Source: JAJTZA01 sp041749815
GTDB lineage: Bacteria; Verrucomicrobiota; Verrucomicrobiia; Chthoniobacterales; Terrimicrobiaceae
Length of the DNA stretch: 20,322 nt
Reading direction: 5' to 3'
NCBI GenBank assembly: GCA_041749815.1
Contig: JBGTAR010000170.1
Location: forward strand, 1-20,322
Positions 1 to 7,448 of this stretch are shown piece by piece (within the stretch, counting starts at the first letter, position 1; every line of letters starts with the position of its first letter). Both the position numbers and the translations under genes were made by a program. Below the pieces are notes generated by a model. The model did not search any database and was not told where the DNA came from. It saw only the letters and a program-made list of their open reading frames with translations.

Positions 1-1
1 T

Positions 2-430
2 GGGAGTGATTACCAGTGGGAACTCACAACCCTGACGGATTCCCTCACGGGCATAGCAGGCAGCGATTGGGACTTCCTCCAAATCAATGGCGACCTCGAC
101 CTTCCAAGTTTTGCTGATAATCTCTTTGCGCAAGTCACACTTCAATTTGACAATCTCATTGATCCCAACAGTGGAAATGCTTTTTGGGAGCAGGATCACA
201 TTTGGGAAATCGCTGCCGTGGCAGGAACAATCAGCAATTTTTCGGCAGGAGCCACATCCCTCGATGTGGACAATCCGCGGTGGAGTCAGGGGAAATTTAA
301 CCTGGCCCTCGATTCCACCGGCCACCAGATTCTTCTGGCCTACACCATCCCAGAACCAACCAGCGCGATTCTTGCAGGACTGGGAAGCTTGCTGCTCCTC
401 TGGAGAAATAGGTCGCGAAAACGCGCATAG
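2..430 (+). CDS. PEP-CTERM sorting-domain protein, C-terminal part (5' end outside window)
   Basis: The frame starting at base 2 is open from the window edge to a TAG at 428-430, giving the last 142 residues of a protein. The body is rich in Asp, Asn, Ser and Thr, as in exported beta-rich proteins. The end carries a textbook PEP-CTERM tripartite signal: a Pro-Glu-Pro motif (IPEPTSAIL), a short hydrophobic stretch (AGLGSLLLLW) and a basic tail (RNRSRKRA). In known PEP-CTERM/exosortase systems this signal targets an exported protein to the inner membrane, where exosortase removes the tail; such proteins are abundant in Verrucomicrobia and other biofilm or EPS producers. No exosortase is visible here. 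The function of the exported domain cannot be read from this fragment. An internal ATG at 218 lies in the same frame but the reading frame clearly continues upstream. Confidence 0.85.
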   Translation, partial: GSDYQWELTTLTDSLTGIAGSDWDFLQINGDLDLPSFADNLFAQVTLQFDNLIDPNSGNAFWEQDHIWEIAAVAGTISNFSAGATSLDVDNPRWSQGKFNLALDSTGHQILLAYTIPEPTSAILAGLGSLLLLWRNRSRKRA

Positions 431-443
431 ATTAACTTAATTA

Positions 444-501
444 TGTTTGGTGGAGAGCCAGAGCCGCAATGCCCCTCATCCCATTGTTTGGTGGAGAGCC
501 A
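444..501. repeat. Direct repeat of 17 nt (two copies)
   Basis: The 17-mer tgtttggtggagagcca occurs at 444-460 and again at 485-501, 41 bases apart, between the PEP-CTERM gene and the tRNA. No gene covers this stretch. The second copy runs into a small palindrome (AGCCA-ttta-TGGCT) around 497-510. Its function is unknown; it may be a local duplication. Confidence 0.6.
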
Positions 502-510
502 TTTATGGCT

Positions 511-527
511 TTCCACTTGGTGTGGAA
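511..527 (-). terminator. Small hairpin just 3' of tRNA-Gln (possible processing/termination hairpin)
   Basis: TTCCAC (511-516) and GTGGAA (522-527) form a perfect 6-bp stem with a 5-nt loop, directly abutting the encoded CCA end of the tRNA on the minus strand. There is no clear U-run after it, so it is a weak terminator candidate at best. Confidence 0.25.
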
Positions 528-601
528 TGGCTGCCCGACATGGATTCGAACCATGAAAAACGGCTCCAAAGGCCGCTGTGTTACCGTTACACCATCGGGC
601 A
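528..601 (-). tRNA. tRNA-Gln (anticodon TTG)
   Basis: Read on the minus strand, the sequence folds as a complete cloverleaf. The acceptor arm is TGCCCGA (595-601) paired with TCGGGCA (532-538). The D arm is GTGT/ACAC. The anticodon stem is GCGGC/GCCGT with loop CTTTGGA, giving anticodon TTG (codon CAA). The T arm is CATGG-TTCGAAT-CCATG. The discriminator base is G (531), as expected for tRNA-Gln, and CCA is encoded at 528-530. It lies alone, between two plus-strand protein genes. AT-rich sequence upstream (602-625) could hold its promoter, but I see no convincing -35/-10 pair. Confidence 0.95.
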
Positions 602-804
602 AAATTTTCGTTTTTTTATGGGTGCTTTGGGAGAGCTTCTCGTTGATGCACTCAAAAAAACAGAAGATCACTGATACCCGCGATTTTTGTGAGACGCAAC
701 GAAATTCCTTAATCTCGATGTCGCTTAGACCTGGTTGCCCGTCCACCAACTGGGATGGATGCACCTGAGATTGACCACGGCGGTATGGGGTTCATGATAA
801 CTGG

Positions 805-1221
805 ATGAAGTCCTATCGCAAAGAAATCTGGTTTCAGGTTCCGTCGAGGCGCGGTTTTTTAAACATCACTCCTCAAGTCTCGGATTGCCTGAGAGAAAGC
901 GGAATTCGTGAAGGGCTGTGTCTTGTGAATGCCATGCACATCACGGCCAGTGTTTTTGTGAATGATGATGAGCCGGGGCTTCATCGGGATTTTGAAAATT
1001 GGTTGGAGGGACTGGCTCCCGAGAAACCTCACTCCCAATATGCACACAATGGGGCTGAGGATAATGCGGATGCCCATCTCAAGCGCAGTATCATGGGGAG
1101 GGAAGTGGTCGTGGCGGTGACGGACGGGCAGCTCGATTTTGGACCGTGGGAGCAGATTTTTTATGGAGAATTTGATGGACTGCGCCGCAAGCGGATTCTG
1201 GTCAAAATCATCGGAGCGTGA
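805..1221 (+). CDS. YjbQ/UPF0047 family protein
   Basis: The 138-residue product has the usual length and motifs of the UPF0047 (YjbQ) family: MHITASVFVNDDE at residues 44-56, NADAHLKRSIMGRE at 87-100, and TDGQLDFGPWEQIFYGEFDG near 106-125, followed by the basic end RRKR. The conserved His residues (45, 91) and acidic residues form the family's presumed active site. Family members are small trimeric beta proteins; some are annotated as secondary thiamine-phosphate synthases because they complement thiE mutants in E. coli, but the true reaction is not settled. The ATG at 805 is the only sensible start and no ribosome-binding site stands out. The gene stands 141 nt upstream of thrB on the same strand and could share a transcript with it. 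Confidence 0.92.
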   Translation: MKSYRKEIWFQVPSRRGFLNITPQVSDCLRESGIREGLCLVNAMHITASVFVNDDEPGLHRDFENWLEGLAPEKPHSQYAHNGAEDNADAHLKRSIMGREVVVAVTDGQLDFGPWEQIFYGEFDGLRRKRILVKIIGA

Positions 1222-1227
1222 TGAAAA

Positions 1228-1263
1228 GTAGGAATGCCGGCAGGATGCCAGCGGTCCCAGCCC
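1228..1263. repeat. Possible dispersed GC-rich intergenic repeat (REP-like)
   Basis: The yjbQ-thrB gap contains two related GGxATGCC(G/A)GC units in tandem (around 1231-1253) followed by GGTCCCAGCC, with the palindrome TGCCGGCA at 1235-1242. This resembles dispersed intergenic palindromic repeats of bacterial genomes. No second copy was noticed elsewhere in the window, so repeat status is unproven. Confidence 0.3.
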
Positions 1264-1362
1264 TGATCTGTCGCAGCCGCTGTTTAAACCGGCCCTGAGA
1301 GGCAAGAGCTCAAAAATGGCGCTTTCCTTGCCGGGAGCGGGCGGGTAATTTCTTGGGAAGCC

Positions 1363-2229
1363 ATGACAGCTTCCACGATCAGAATTCCGGCCACGACGGC
1401 CAACCTTGGCCCCGGCTTCGATTGTCTGGGAATTGCGCTTCAGATTTATAATTTTGTGACCGTTCGAAAAGTTTCTTCGGGCTCGAAGGACAAGGCTGGT
1501 CCGGAGGATGTGATGGTTGACGATGCTGCTGCCGCATTTTTCCGGGTCTCCAAGCGCAAATCTTTTCCTTTTCATTGGAGCATCCGCGGAGAAGTGCCAC
1601 GGTCCCGCGGGCTGGGAAGCAGTGTCACGGTTCGTCTGGGAATTTTGCATGGGCTCAATGAACTGTGCAACGGGCCAATGGAACGGGAATCGATCTACGA
1701 GCTTTGTGCAGAGTTGGAGGGGCATGCGGACAATGCCGCCCCGGCGGCTTTTGGAGGCTTCACGATTGCCGGGCCCGGCACGGAATTGCAACGCTACCGG
1801 GTGGACACCACGCTGGAATTTGTTCTGTTGATTCCTGACTTTGAGGTGCTGACAGAAAAAGCCCGGAAAGTGCTGCCCAAAACGATTCCTTTTGAGGATG
1901 CGGTTTATTCAGCCTCGCACGCTGCGGCTGTGGCGGGGGCTTTTGCGAGCCGGGATTATGCGCGCCTTGCCAATGCCTTTGGAGACCGGCTGCATCAACC
2001 CTACCGGCAAAAATTGGTGCCCTACCTCGACGACGTGATCACTGCCGGGCGCAAAGCTGGCGCTTTGGGGGGATGGTTAAGCGGGTCGGGCTCCACGGTT
2101 GCCTGCGTGACTCTTGGTTCTCCCGAGAAAGTTGCTGCGGCCATGTTGGCGGCATCGGGGCTTCAACATGCTTCCGCGATCACGGCTCGCGCTGATAATT
2201 CCGGCGTAAAAATTCCAACCAGCAAGTGA
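1363..2229 (+). CDS. thrB: Homoserine kinase
   Basis: The 288-residue GHMP-family kinase phosphorylates L-homoserine to O-phosphohomoserine, the step before threonine synthase in threonine biosynthesis, in the cytoplasm. The N-terminal motif PATTANLGPGFDCLGIAL (residues 9-26) is characteristic of ThrB. The ATP-binding GHMP loop is PRSRGLGSS (79-87), followed by EGHADNAAPAAFGGF (119-133). The C-terminal glycine-rich motif LSGSGST lies at 239-245. The length is slightly short of the usual 300-320 residues but all motifs are present. The ATG at 1363 has a GGGAAG sequence a few bases upstream that can serve as ribosome-binding site. The stop overlaps the start of lpxK (GTGA, 2226-2229), so the two are probably translationally coupled, although their pathways are unrelated. 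Confidence 0.95.
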   Translation: MTASTIRIPATTANLGPGFDCLGIALQIYNFVTVRKVSSGSKDKAGPEDVMVDDAAAAFFRVSKRKSFPFHWSIRGEVPRSRGLGSSVTVRLGILHGLNELCNGPMERESIYELCAELEGHADNAAPAAFGGFTIAGPGTELQRYRVDTTLEFVLLIPDFEVLTEKARKVLPKTIPFEDAVYSASHAAAVAGAFASRDYARLANAFGDRLHQPYRQKLVPYLDDVITAGRKAGALGGWLSGSGSTVACVTLGSPEKVAAAMLAASGLQHASAITARADNSGVKIPTSK

Positions 2230-3419
2230 GACGCTGGCTCGAGGGACTCGAGACCTTTGCCATCGACGTTATTCTCGGACGTCGTTACGGAAAACGTGCG
2301 GATGTTCTCCGGTGGGTTATGCGTGGGGCCTCATGGATTTATGCGCTGTTGGTGGCTTCGCGGCTTGGGCTCTATCGAGGGCGAACTCTGAAATCCCGCC
2401 CCACCGGTTGCCCCGTGATCAGCATTGGAAACCTGACCGTGGGAGGCACTGGAAAAACGCCTGTGGTGGAAATGTTGGCGGCCACCCTGAGGGATGGAGG
2501 CCGCAACGTTGCCATTCTCAGCCGGGGCTACAAAAGTGTGCCAAAACCTTTTTTTGTGAGGCTGTGGGACAGGATATCCAAAAAGAAAGGAGTATTTGTT
2601 CCGCGGGTCGTCTCCGATGGGGTTTCGCTCTTGCTCGACTCCCGCGAGGCTGGGGATGAGCCATTTATGCTGGCGAGCAATCTGAAGGGGGTGGTTGTTC
2701 TTGTGGACCGGGATCGTGTGAAATGCGGCCTGCATGCCATCCGCGAATTTGGAACGGATGTGCTGATCCTGGATGATGGGTATCAATACCTCCGGCTCCA
2801 TCGGACGATTGAGATTGCGTTGATCGATCGTCAGTCGCCTTTTGGAAATGAGTTCCTTCTTCCCCGGGGGACGCTTCGTGAGCCACCAAAAAATTTGGCC
2901 CGTGCCACCCACATCTTTATTACAAAAAGCACCGAGGAGCACAATGAAGCCCTCATCCAACGGATTCTCCGATATAACCGCACCGCGGACATCATTGAAT
3001 GTGCCCACCGTCCGGTCCTGCTGCGCAATTTCACCACCGGGGAAACCGAACCGCTGACCTTTTTGAAAGGCCTGAAAATTGGTGCGATTTGTGGCATCGC
3101 CGTGCCAGAAAGCTTTGAGGCCGCACTCACCGGCCTGGGTGCAGAAATTTGTGTATCCAAAGCTTACACCGACCATCACCGCTACTCCGACCGGGAGGTG
3201 GAGGCCTTTATCAGGCGCTGCGCCAAGCGGGGTTTGGATGCCATTCTAACCACCGAGAAAGATGCGGTGCGCATTCCCCGAATCCTCGAGCCCGAGGTTC
3301 CCATCTATTATCTGCGGGTGGAAATTGAAATTCTTCGCGGGCATGCCAGCTATCGCAAGCTGGTGGATCGGCTCACCCGACCAACGCCCTTGGTGGCCCC
3401 GGAACCACTTTTTGTTTAA
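2226..3419 (+). CDS. lpxK: Tetraacyldisaccharide 4'-kinase (lipid A biosynthesis)
   Basis: The 397-residue LpxK transfers the gamma-phosphate of ATP to the 4' position of the lipid A disaccharide to make lipid IVA, at the cytoplasmic face of the inner membrane. The motifs are in family order: a hydrophobic N-terminal helix (about 37-50), the P-loop GNLTVGGTGKTP (68-79), SRGY (99-102), LDDGYQ (182-187), LLPRGTLREP (211-220), TDHHRYSD (315-322) and TTEKDAVRI (342-350). The GTG start at 2226 overlaps the thrB stop. The protein is longer than most LpxK proteins (about 330-350), with a basic insert near residues 105-131 after SRGY. It implies an outer membrane with lipopolysaccharide. Its stop codon overlaps the stop codon of the convergent dacA gene. 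Confidence 0.95.
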   Translation: MRRWLEGLETFAIDVILGRRYGKRADVLRWVMRGASWIYALLVASRLGLYRGRTLKSRPTGCPVISIGNLTVGGTGKTPVVEMLAATLRDGGRNVAILSRGYKSVPKPFFVRLWDRISKKKGVFVPRVVSDGVSLLLDSREAGDEPFMLASNLKGVVVLVDRDRVKCGLHAIREFGTDVLILDDGYQYLRLHRTIEIALIDRQSPFGNEFLLPRGTLREPPKNLARATHIFITKSTEEHNEALIQRILRYNRTADIIECAHRPVLLRNFTTGETEPLTFLKGLKIGAICGIAVPESFEAALTGLGAEICVSKAYTDHHRYSDREVEAFIRRCAKRGLDAILTTEKDAVRIPRILEPEVPIYYLRVEIEILRGHASYRKLVDRLTRPTPLVAPEPLFV

Positions 3420-4270
3420 TTGGAGCTGGGGGAGGGGATCCTCATGCTTTCGACCTGATCTGGCGTCAGACCAAGTCCATAAGCCAGCAGCGCCGTGGAC
3501 TCGGGCCAGACCTTGGTTTTGTTGCTCCCCAACACGATGGCAATCACATCCCGGCCGGCATACGAGCCGCTTGAAACCAGGCAATGGCCGCTTTTGACGG
3601 TGTAGCCGGTTTTCATTCCGTTGCAAAACGAATAGGTGCGCAGCACGCGGTTTGTGTTGCGCAGTGCGGTGGTGCGCCCCGAGTTGAATCGGAAGGTGTA
3701 GTTGACTGTGCGGATCATTTCCCTCACCACCGGATTAAAATAGGCGGCACGAGCCACGCGGGCCATATCCCTAGCGGTCGAGTATTGCCCTTCCGCTGGA
3801 AGCCCATTGGGGTTTTTGAAATTCGAGGAATTGCCACCAAGGCGCCGCATCTTGGCATTCATTTTCTCTGCAAACCCCGCCACGCTTCCCCCGTTGTCGC
3901 GAGCCAGAGCCCTGGCCACGTCGTTCGCACTTTTGACCATCAGCACCGTCAGAAGATCTTTGCGGGCATAAGATTCCCCGGCCTTCAAATACAACTTCGT
4001 CGGTTCAGCCAAGGTGTCAGATTGGGTAATGATGACCTTTTTATCCAGACTGCCGGCCTCCGCCACCAGGACGGCTGTCAGCAGCTTTTGCGTGCTGGCC
4101 ACGGGCATCCGCTCGTTCTCGTTTTTTTTGAAAAGGACCTTGCCCGTATTCGCATCAAAAAGCAGGGCGCATCTCGCCGTGATGGCGGGTGGTTCAACTG
4201 CGGGAGACGAAGAAAGAGAGGCCGCAATCAGGATCCCGACAATCGGCAGCCGTTTCCAGAGACCGGTCAT
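3416..4270 (-). CDS. dacA: D-alanyl-D-alanine carboxypeptidase (PBP5/6-like, S11 family)
   Basis: The 284-residue product starts with a signal peptide (MTGLWKRLPIVGILIAASLS, then Ser/Ala-rich to about residue 25) and contains one S11 penicillin-binding domain. The three catalytic motifs are STQK (S59, K62), SAN (S114-N116) and KTG (K220-G222). Such enzymes remove the terminal D-Ala from peptidoglycan pentapeptides in the periplasm. The C-terminal PBP5 domain and amphipathic anchor are missing, so the protein is a minimal catalytic form, closer to PBP7/DacF-type proteins; the symbol is therefore approximate. It is the last gene of the minus-strand rpmH-to-dacA block, and its ATG overlaps the khpB stop by 4 nt (ATGA). 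It converges on lpxK with overlapping stops and no intervening terminator. Confidence 0.9.
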   Translation of the reverse strand: MTGLWKRLPIVGILIAASLSSSPAVEPPAITARCALLFDANTGKVLFKKNENERMPVASTQKLLTAVLVAEAGSLDKKVIITQSDTLAEPTKLYLKAGESYARKDLLTVLMVKSANDVARALARDNGGSVAGFAEKMNAKMRRLGGNSSNFKNPNGLPAEGQYSTARDMARVARAAYFNPVVREMIRTVNYTFRFNSGRTTALRNTNRVLRTYSFCNGMKTGYTVKSGHCLVSSGSYAGRDVIAIVLGSNKTKVWPESTALLAYGLGLTPDQVESMRIPSPSSN

Positions 4271-4716
4271 TCGCTCCTCTTCCGGCGGAGGGTGATCCGC
4301 TTGACCCTGGCGTCATCCTTGGGGCTCCACGTTGCAATCTCGGCGTCATCCTTGAACGTGTTGTGGACAATGTAACGGTCGTAGGAGTTCAGGGGTTCGG
4401 TTTGGAGGGGTTTACCATGGGAGAGGACGGCTTCGGCGAGGTGGCGGACCTTGGCAATGAGGGCATCATCGCGAATGGCGCGATGGTGTTCCACGTCCAC
4501 CGTGATCCGCGGGGCCGACGGGTCCGCGTTCTGCAAGAGACGGTTCACCAAGAATTGGAGATCTTCGAGAACCTCCAAATGATGCCCCACAAGGAGATCT
4601 GCGTCGTGGGTGTAGATCTGAAGAATCAGGTGGCCATCCCTTTGTTGCTCTTCGATTTCAAAGGCAAAGCCGAGGTAGCCGAGGATCGTGTCGAGAGTTT
4701 CGCGGGGTGTGCTCAT
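4267..4716 (-). CDS. khpB: KH/R3H-domain RNA-binding protein (Jag/KhpB, SpoIIIJ-associated)
   Basis: The start is taken as the ATG at 4714-4716, 7 nt after the yidC stop, giving 149 residues; an upstream in-frame ATG at 4779 would overlap yidC by 56 bases and is less likely. The order is that of Jag proteins without the N-terminal Jag-N domain: a KH-like segment (about 1-75, with LLVGHHLEVLEDLQFLVNRL at 41-60 in place of the usual GxxG loop region) and an R3H region with YDRYIVHNTFKDD (112-124). In other bacteria KhpB binds RNA and is encoded beside yidC, as here. The GHHL loop departs from the common GRRG, so RNA affinity may differ. The stop overlaps dacA. Confidence 0.85.
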   Translation of the reverse strand: MSTPRETLDTILGYLGFAFEIEEQQRDGHLILQIYTHDADLLVGHHLEVLEDLQFLVNRLLQNADPSAPRITVDVEHHRAIRDDALIAKVRHLAEAVLSHGKPLQTEPLNSYDRYIVHNTFKDDAEIATWSPKDDARVKRITLRRKRSE

Positions 4717-4723
4717 GATTTCG

Positions 4724-6469
4724 CTAGGTCTTGGGTCGCTTCTTTTTCTTTGCGTTGGCTGCTGCCTCTCTCTTGGCAATCACACTCTTCTTCTCGAGCT
4801 CAGGCAGTGGTTTGTTGCGTGTCAGGTAGAGCTGAACAATAGAAAAAATATTCTGAGTTGTCCAATAAAGTGCGAGGGCACTTGCGTAGTTGTAGCAAAA
4901 AACCAGGAAAATGATGGGCATGAAGTAGAAAATGCGCTGCTGCATGGCATCTCCACTCTTTGGGGTAATGGCCATCTGCCAGACCATCGTGCCAGCCATC
5001 ACAATGGGCAGAATGTTGATGGGAAAGCCGAGAACTCTCATCAGGGTGTCGGGCTGGGACAGGTCAGTGACCCACAAAAACGAGCTGTTTCGGAGCTCGA
5101 TCGCGCTGCCCAGCATGGCATAAAATCCGAAGAAAATGGGAATTTGAATCAGCATGGGAAGGCAACCGCTGAAGGGATTGACCCCATACTCGCGATACAT
5201 CTTCATCATTTCCTCATTCAACTTCTGCGGCTCGTCTTTGTATTTCTCCCGCATCTCGGTCATCTTCGGAGAGAGGGCTGACATTTTGCGCATTTCGTTG
5301 GTGGCCTTGTTTTGCACGGGCCAGAGCGCAGACTTGATGATCAGGGTCAGGACGATGATGGATGCGGCATAATTGCCCAGGAAACCGTGGATGGTATTCA
5401 TGGCCCAGAGCAGAAACTCGCTGATAAAGCCAAACATGCCGAAATTCAGAGCCCCGTCCTGGCCACCACCCAAGCCTCGGAGAAGCTTCAAATCTTTCGG
5501 GCCTGCATAGATCGAAAAAGTCTCTGTGACCTTTTCACCGGGAGCCAGTGAGAAGGGAGGAAGACCAAGGGCTCCCTGCATCCCCAACACATGGGTCTCG
5601 TTAAGTTTTTGAGCGTTGAAGCGCTCGGACCACACCGAGGAGCCTTTTGTTTTTTCTGCGGTGACAATTGTGCAGAAGTACTGGCTGGTGACACCTGCCC
5701 AGAGGATATCGGGCTTGAGTTCATTGTAGAGCGATTTTGCCCCGCTCCATTGAATGCCAAGAAATGGGATTCCGCCCGGGTTAAACCAATTGACATCGAT
5801 GCCCGTGGTTTTGCCACCACTGTTCCAATCGAATTTTGTATACATTGGCAGATCGTTCGCGTGGATGGGAGCGGCACCACCCGTGCTCACATAAAACCCA
5901 TCTCTTGCGACCTTTGAGGTGCCCGTGTTACGAAAAGCCACGTCCAACCCCACAACGTAGGGATTGGGTGCGTCATCGGCCGGAGGTGTGAAGGTCTTGA
6001 TGATTTCCAAGCCATCTTCCTCGGTTTTCCGGAAAATAACCCGTCTCTCTGGTCCGATGTCATCCATTTCAAAACCGCCCGAGACCCCACCCGCATGAAA
6101 CCCGATGGCCCCGATGGGCATGGATCGGCTTCCATTGAGAGCGACCGCCTGCTTCTGCTCAGCGAGGTGAAGCAGCAGAATGGCCTTCTCGATGCCGCCG
6201 GCATCATTGCTGAAAACATACTCCGCATTTTTGCTGGAGATACTCTGACTTCGTGCCGAGATGCTGGGGGCGGCACTGGGTGTTGGCGGTTCAAGGGTTC
6301 TTTCGGGCGTGGGTGTGGGCGTCACCGCAGAAGGCTCCGCCCCCGGAGTGGCCGTGGCCGACGCGGTGGCCGGTTGCGGCGGGCGGCTGTAGTCTTTGAC
6401 GTAGAACCACTGCCAGAGCACCAGCCCGGCAATACATAAAATAACGGCGATCCAACCTTGACGATCCAT
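4724..6469 (-). CDS. yidC: Membrane protein insertase YidC
   Basis: The 581-residue YidC/Oxa1 insertase helps insert and fold inner-membrane proteins, alone or with SecYEG. It has the Gram-negative layout: an N-terminal membrane helix (about 6-24), a Pro/Thr/Ala-rich linker (27-70), a large periplasmic domain (about 75-340), then the conserved Oxa1 core. Core helices lie near 343-385, 435-455 (GCLPMLIQIPIFFGFYAML), 478-502 and 512-550. The cytoplasmic coiled hairpin (390-430) and a very basic tail (565-581) are present. In the groove helix, IIKSALWP (377-384) places Lys379 where E. coli YidC has its conserved Arg. Its ATG shares one base with the yidD stop (TAATG). Confidence 0.96.
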   Translation of the reverse strand: MDRQGWIAVILCIAGLVLWQWFYVKDYSRPPQPATASATATPGAEPSAVTPTPTPERTLEPPTPSAAPSISARSQSISSKNAEYVFSNDAGGIEKAILLLHLAEQKQAVALNGSRSMPIGAIGFHAGGVSGGFEMDDIGPERRVIFRKTEEDGLEIIKTFTPPADDAPNPYVVGLDVAFRNTGTSKVARDGFYVSTGGAAPIHANDLPMYTKFDWNSGGKTTGIDVNWFNPGGIPFLGIQWSGAKSLYNELKPDILWAGVTSQYFCTIVTAEKTKGSSVWSERFNAQKLNETHVLGMQGALGLPPFSLAPGEKVTETFSIYAGPKDLKLLRGLGGGQDGALNFGMFGFISEFLLWAMNTIHGFLGNYAASIIVLTLIIKSALWPVQNKATNEMRKMSALSPKMTEMREKYKDEPQKLNEEMMKMYREYGVNPFSGCLPMLIQIPIFFGFYAMLGSAIELRNSSFLWVTDLSQPDTLMRVLGFPINILPIVMAGTMVWQMAITPKSGDAMQQRIFYFMPIIFLVFCYNYASALALYWTTQNIFSIVQLYLTRNKPLPELEKKSVIAKREAAANAKKKKRPKT

Positions 6470-6792
6470 TAGCAGACCGGTCTCCCGGCGTTTGAGTGTG
6501 AGTGTTCCATGTTATGACAAGTGCATTTCTGTTTTTTGTTCCAGGGGAATCTGGCCTCTGTGGTGGTCGGCACGGGGTCATAGCCGAAGCCGCCCCAGGG
6601 TTGGCATCGGGCAAATCGCCGAATCGCCAGCCAGAATCCTCCCATGGCCCCGTGTTCACGAATGGCATCCATGGCATAGAGGGAGCAACTGGGTTCAAAC
6701 CGACAGCCACAACCCGGACCACACAGCGCATGGATCATTGGAGAGAAGCCCCAATGGTAAATCTTAAGTAGCAAAATCAAAAATGTGCTCAT
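6469..6792 (-). CDS. yidD: Membrane protein insertion efficiency factor YidD
   Basis: The 107-residue product has the family signature: a short amphipathic/hydrophobic N-terminus (STFLILLLKIYHWGFSPMI), then the Cys-rich core CGPGCGCRFEPSCSLYAMDAI and RCQPWGGFGYDPVP. YidD proteins associate with the inner membrane and help YidC-dependent insertion. The start at 6792 (ATG overlapping the rnpA TGA as ATGA) is preferred over an upstream ATG at 6837, which would lie inside rnpA. Residues after the conserved core (about 75-107) form a hydrophilic tail rich in Lys, His and Cys. It lies between rnpA and yidC, the classic order. Confidence 0.94.
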   Translation of the reverse strand: MSTFLILLLKIYHWGFSPMIHALCGPGCGCRFEPSCSLYAMDAIREHGAMGGFWLAIRRFARCQPWGGFGYDPVPTTTEARFPWNKKQKCTCHNMEHSHSNAGRPVC

Positions 6793-7190
6793 GCGGAGAT
6801 GCGCAAAATAGAAAGTCGTCGGACGAGAAGCAACCATTCCTCGCGAAGTTCTTCAAAAGAGGCACCCGCTGCCGTGGATTTGGCAGAGGTGACCACCATC
6901 CATCCGGGGTTCAAATCCGGCCGTGCCAACCGAAAAATTTCGCGGAGTCTGCGGCGAACACGGTTTCTGACAACAGCCCCTCCCACCTTTTTGGAAGTGA
7001 CAATTCCGATACGTGTGGGCTCAGCGGTTGAGGCTGATTTTAAAGCGGACACACGAATCAGAGGTCCCTGAACAAGCTTGCCACGTTTTCGAACCAAGGC
7101 AAACTCAGCCGTCAGCCGCAAACGTGCTGAGGACGGGAATCGCAAGCGGTCCGACTCAGGCTTGGGTGTGACGGGCGAAGTGGACTTCAA
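6789..7190 (-). CDS. rnpA: Ribonuclease P protein component
   Basis: The 133-residue basic protein is the protein subunit of RNase P, which removes 5' leaders from pre-tRNAs together with the rnpB RNA (not in this window). The family's N-terminal pattern RLRLTAEFALVRKRGK lies at about 23-38 and the RNR signature KKVGGAVVRNRVRRRLRE at 67-84. The only ATG is at 7188-7190, inside the 3' end of rpmH, so the two genes overlap by 35 bases in different frames. A TTG at 7145 would give a shorter protein without overlap and cannot be excluded. The stop overlaps the yidD start. Confidence 0.94.
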   Translation of the reverse strand: MKSTSPVTPKPESDRLRFPSSARLRLTAEFALVRKRGKLVQGPLIRVSALKSASTAEPTRIGIVTSKKVGGAVVRNRVRRRLREIFRLARPDLNPGWMVVTSAKSTAAGASFEELREEWLLLVRRLSILRISA

Positions 7191-7329
7191 CGCCCTTCGG
7201 CAACAACCGTTTGCGGCCCCTCTGACGACGGCGTGCGAGGATGCCCCGCCCGCTTTTGGTTTTCATGCGTGCGCGGAATCCGAACTGCTGTTTGCGCGTC
7301 CGCTTGGATGGTTGGTAGGTGCGTTTCAT
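7156..7329 (-). CDS. rpmH: 50S ribosomal protein L34
   Basis: The 57-residue protein begins MKRTYQPSKRTRKQQFGFRA, followed by RMKTKSGRGILARRRQRGRKRL, the unmistakable L34 sequence. L34 lines the large-subunit exit region near 23S rRNA. Most L34 proteins end shortly after the GRKRL motif (about 44-46 residues); here a tail of about 15 residues (LPKGVEVHFARHTQA) follows, and the DNA for its last part also encodes the first residues of RnpA. The gene heads the rpmH-rnpA-yidD-yidC-khpB-dacA series. Confidence 0.95.
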   Translation of the reverse strand: MKRTYQPSKRTRKQQFGFRARMKTKSGRGILARRRQRGRKRLLPKGVEVHFARHTQA

Positions 7330-7355
7330 TTTCTGCTGAAATTCTTGGGTTGGAG

Positions 7356-7384
7356 AGAATTCCGCGATTTGAAGCGGAAGTCAA
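7356..7384 (-). promoter_or_regulatory. Putative sigma70-type promoter for the rpmH operon
   Basis: On the minus strand TTGACT (7384-7379) matches the -35 consensus at 5 of 6 positions. After a 17-nt spacer comes AATTCT (7361-7356), a weak -10 with 3 of 6 matches. Initiation near 7349 would leave a leader of about 20 nt before the rpmH ATG. The position fits; the -10 is the weak point. Confidence 0.4.
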
Positions 7385-7448
7385 GCGGGATTGCATTAAA
7401 TCTCCGGAGGCTCCAGAGGCAGGCTCACGACGCCAAAGTTACCGAGGG

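Noticed and set aside
441..768. Short ORFs across the tRNA-Gln gene
   Set aside because: They lie over a complete tRNA cloverleaf and are not protein-like.
859..1791. 310-codon minus-strand frame across yjbQ and thrB
   Set aside because: Antisense to two well-identified genes, with low-complexity Arg/Ser-rich sequence and no motifs.
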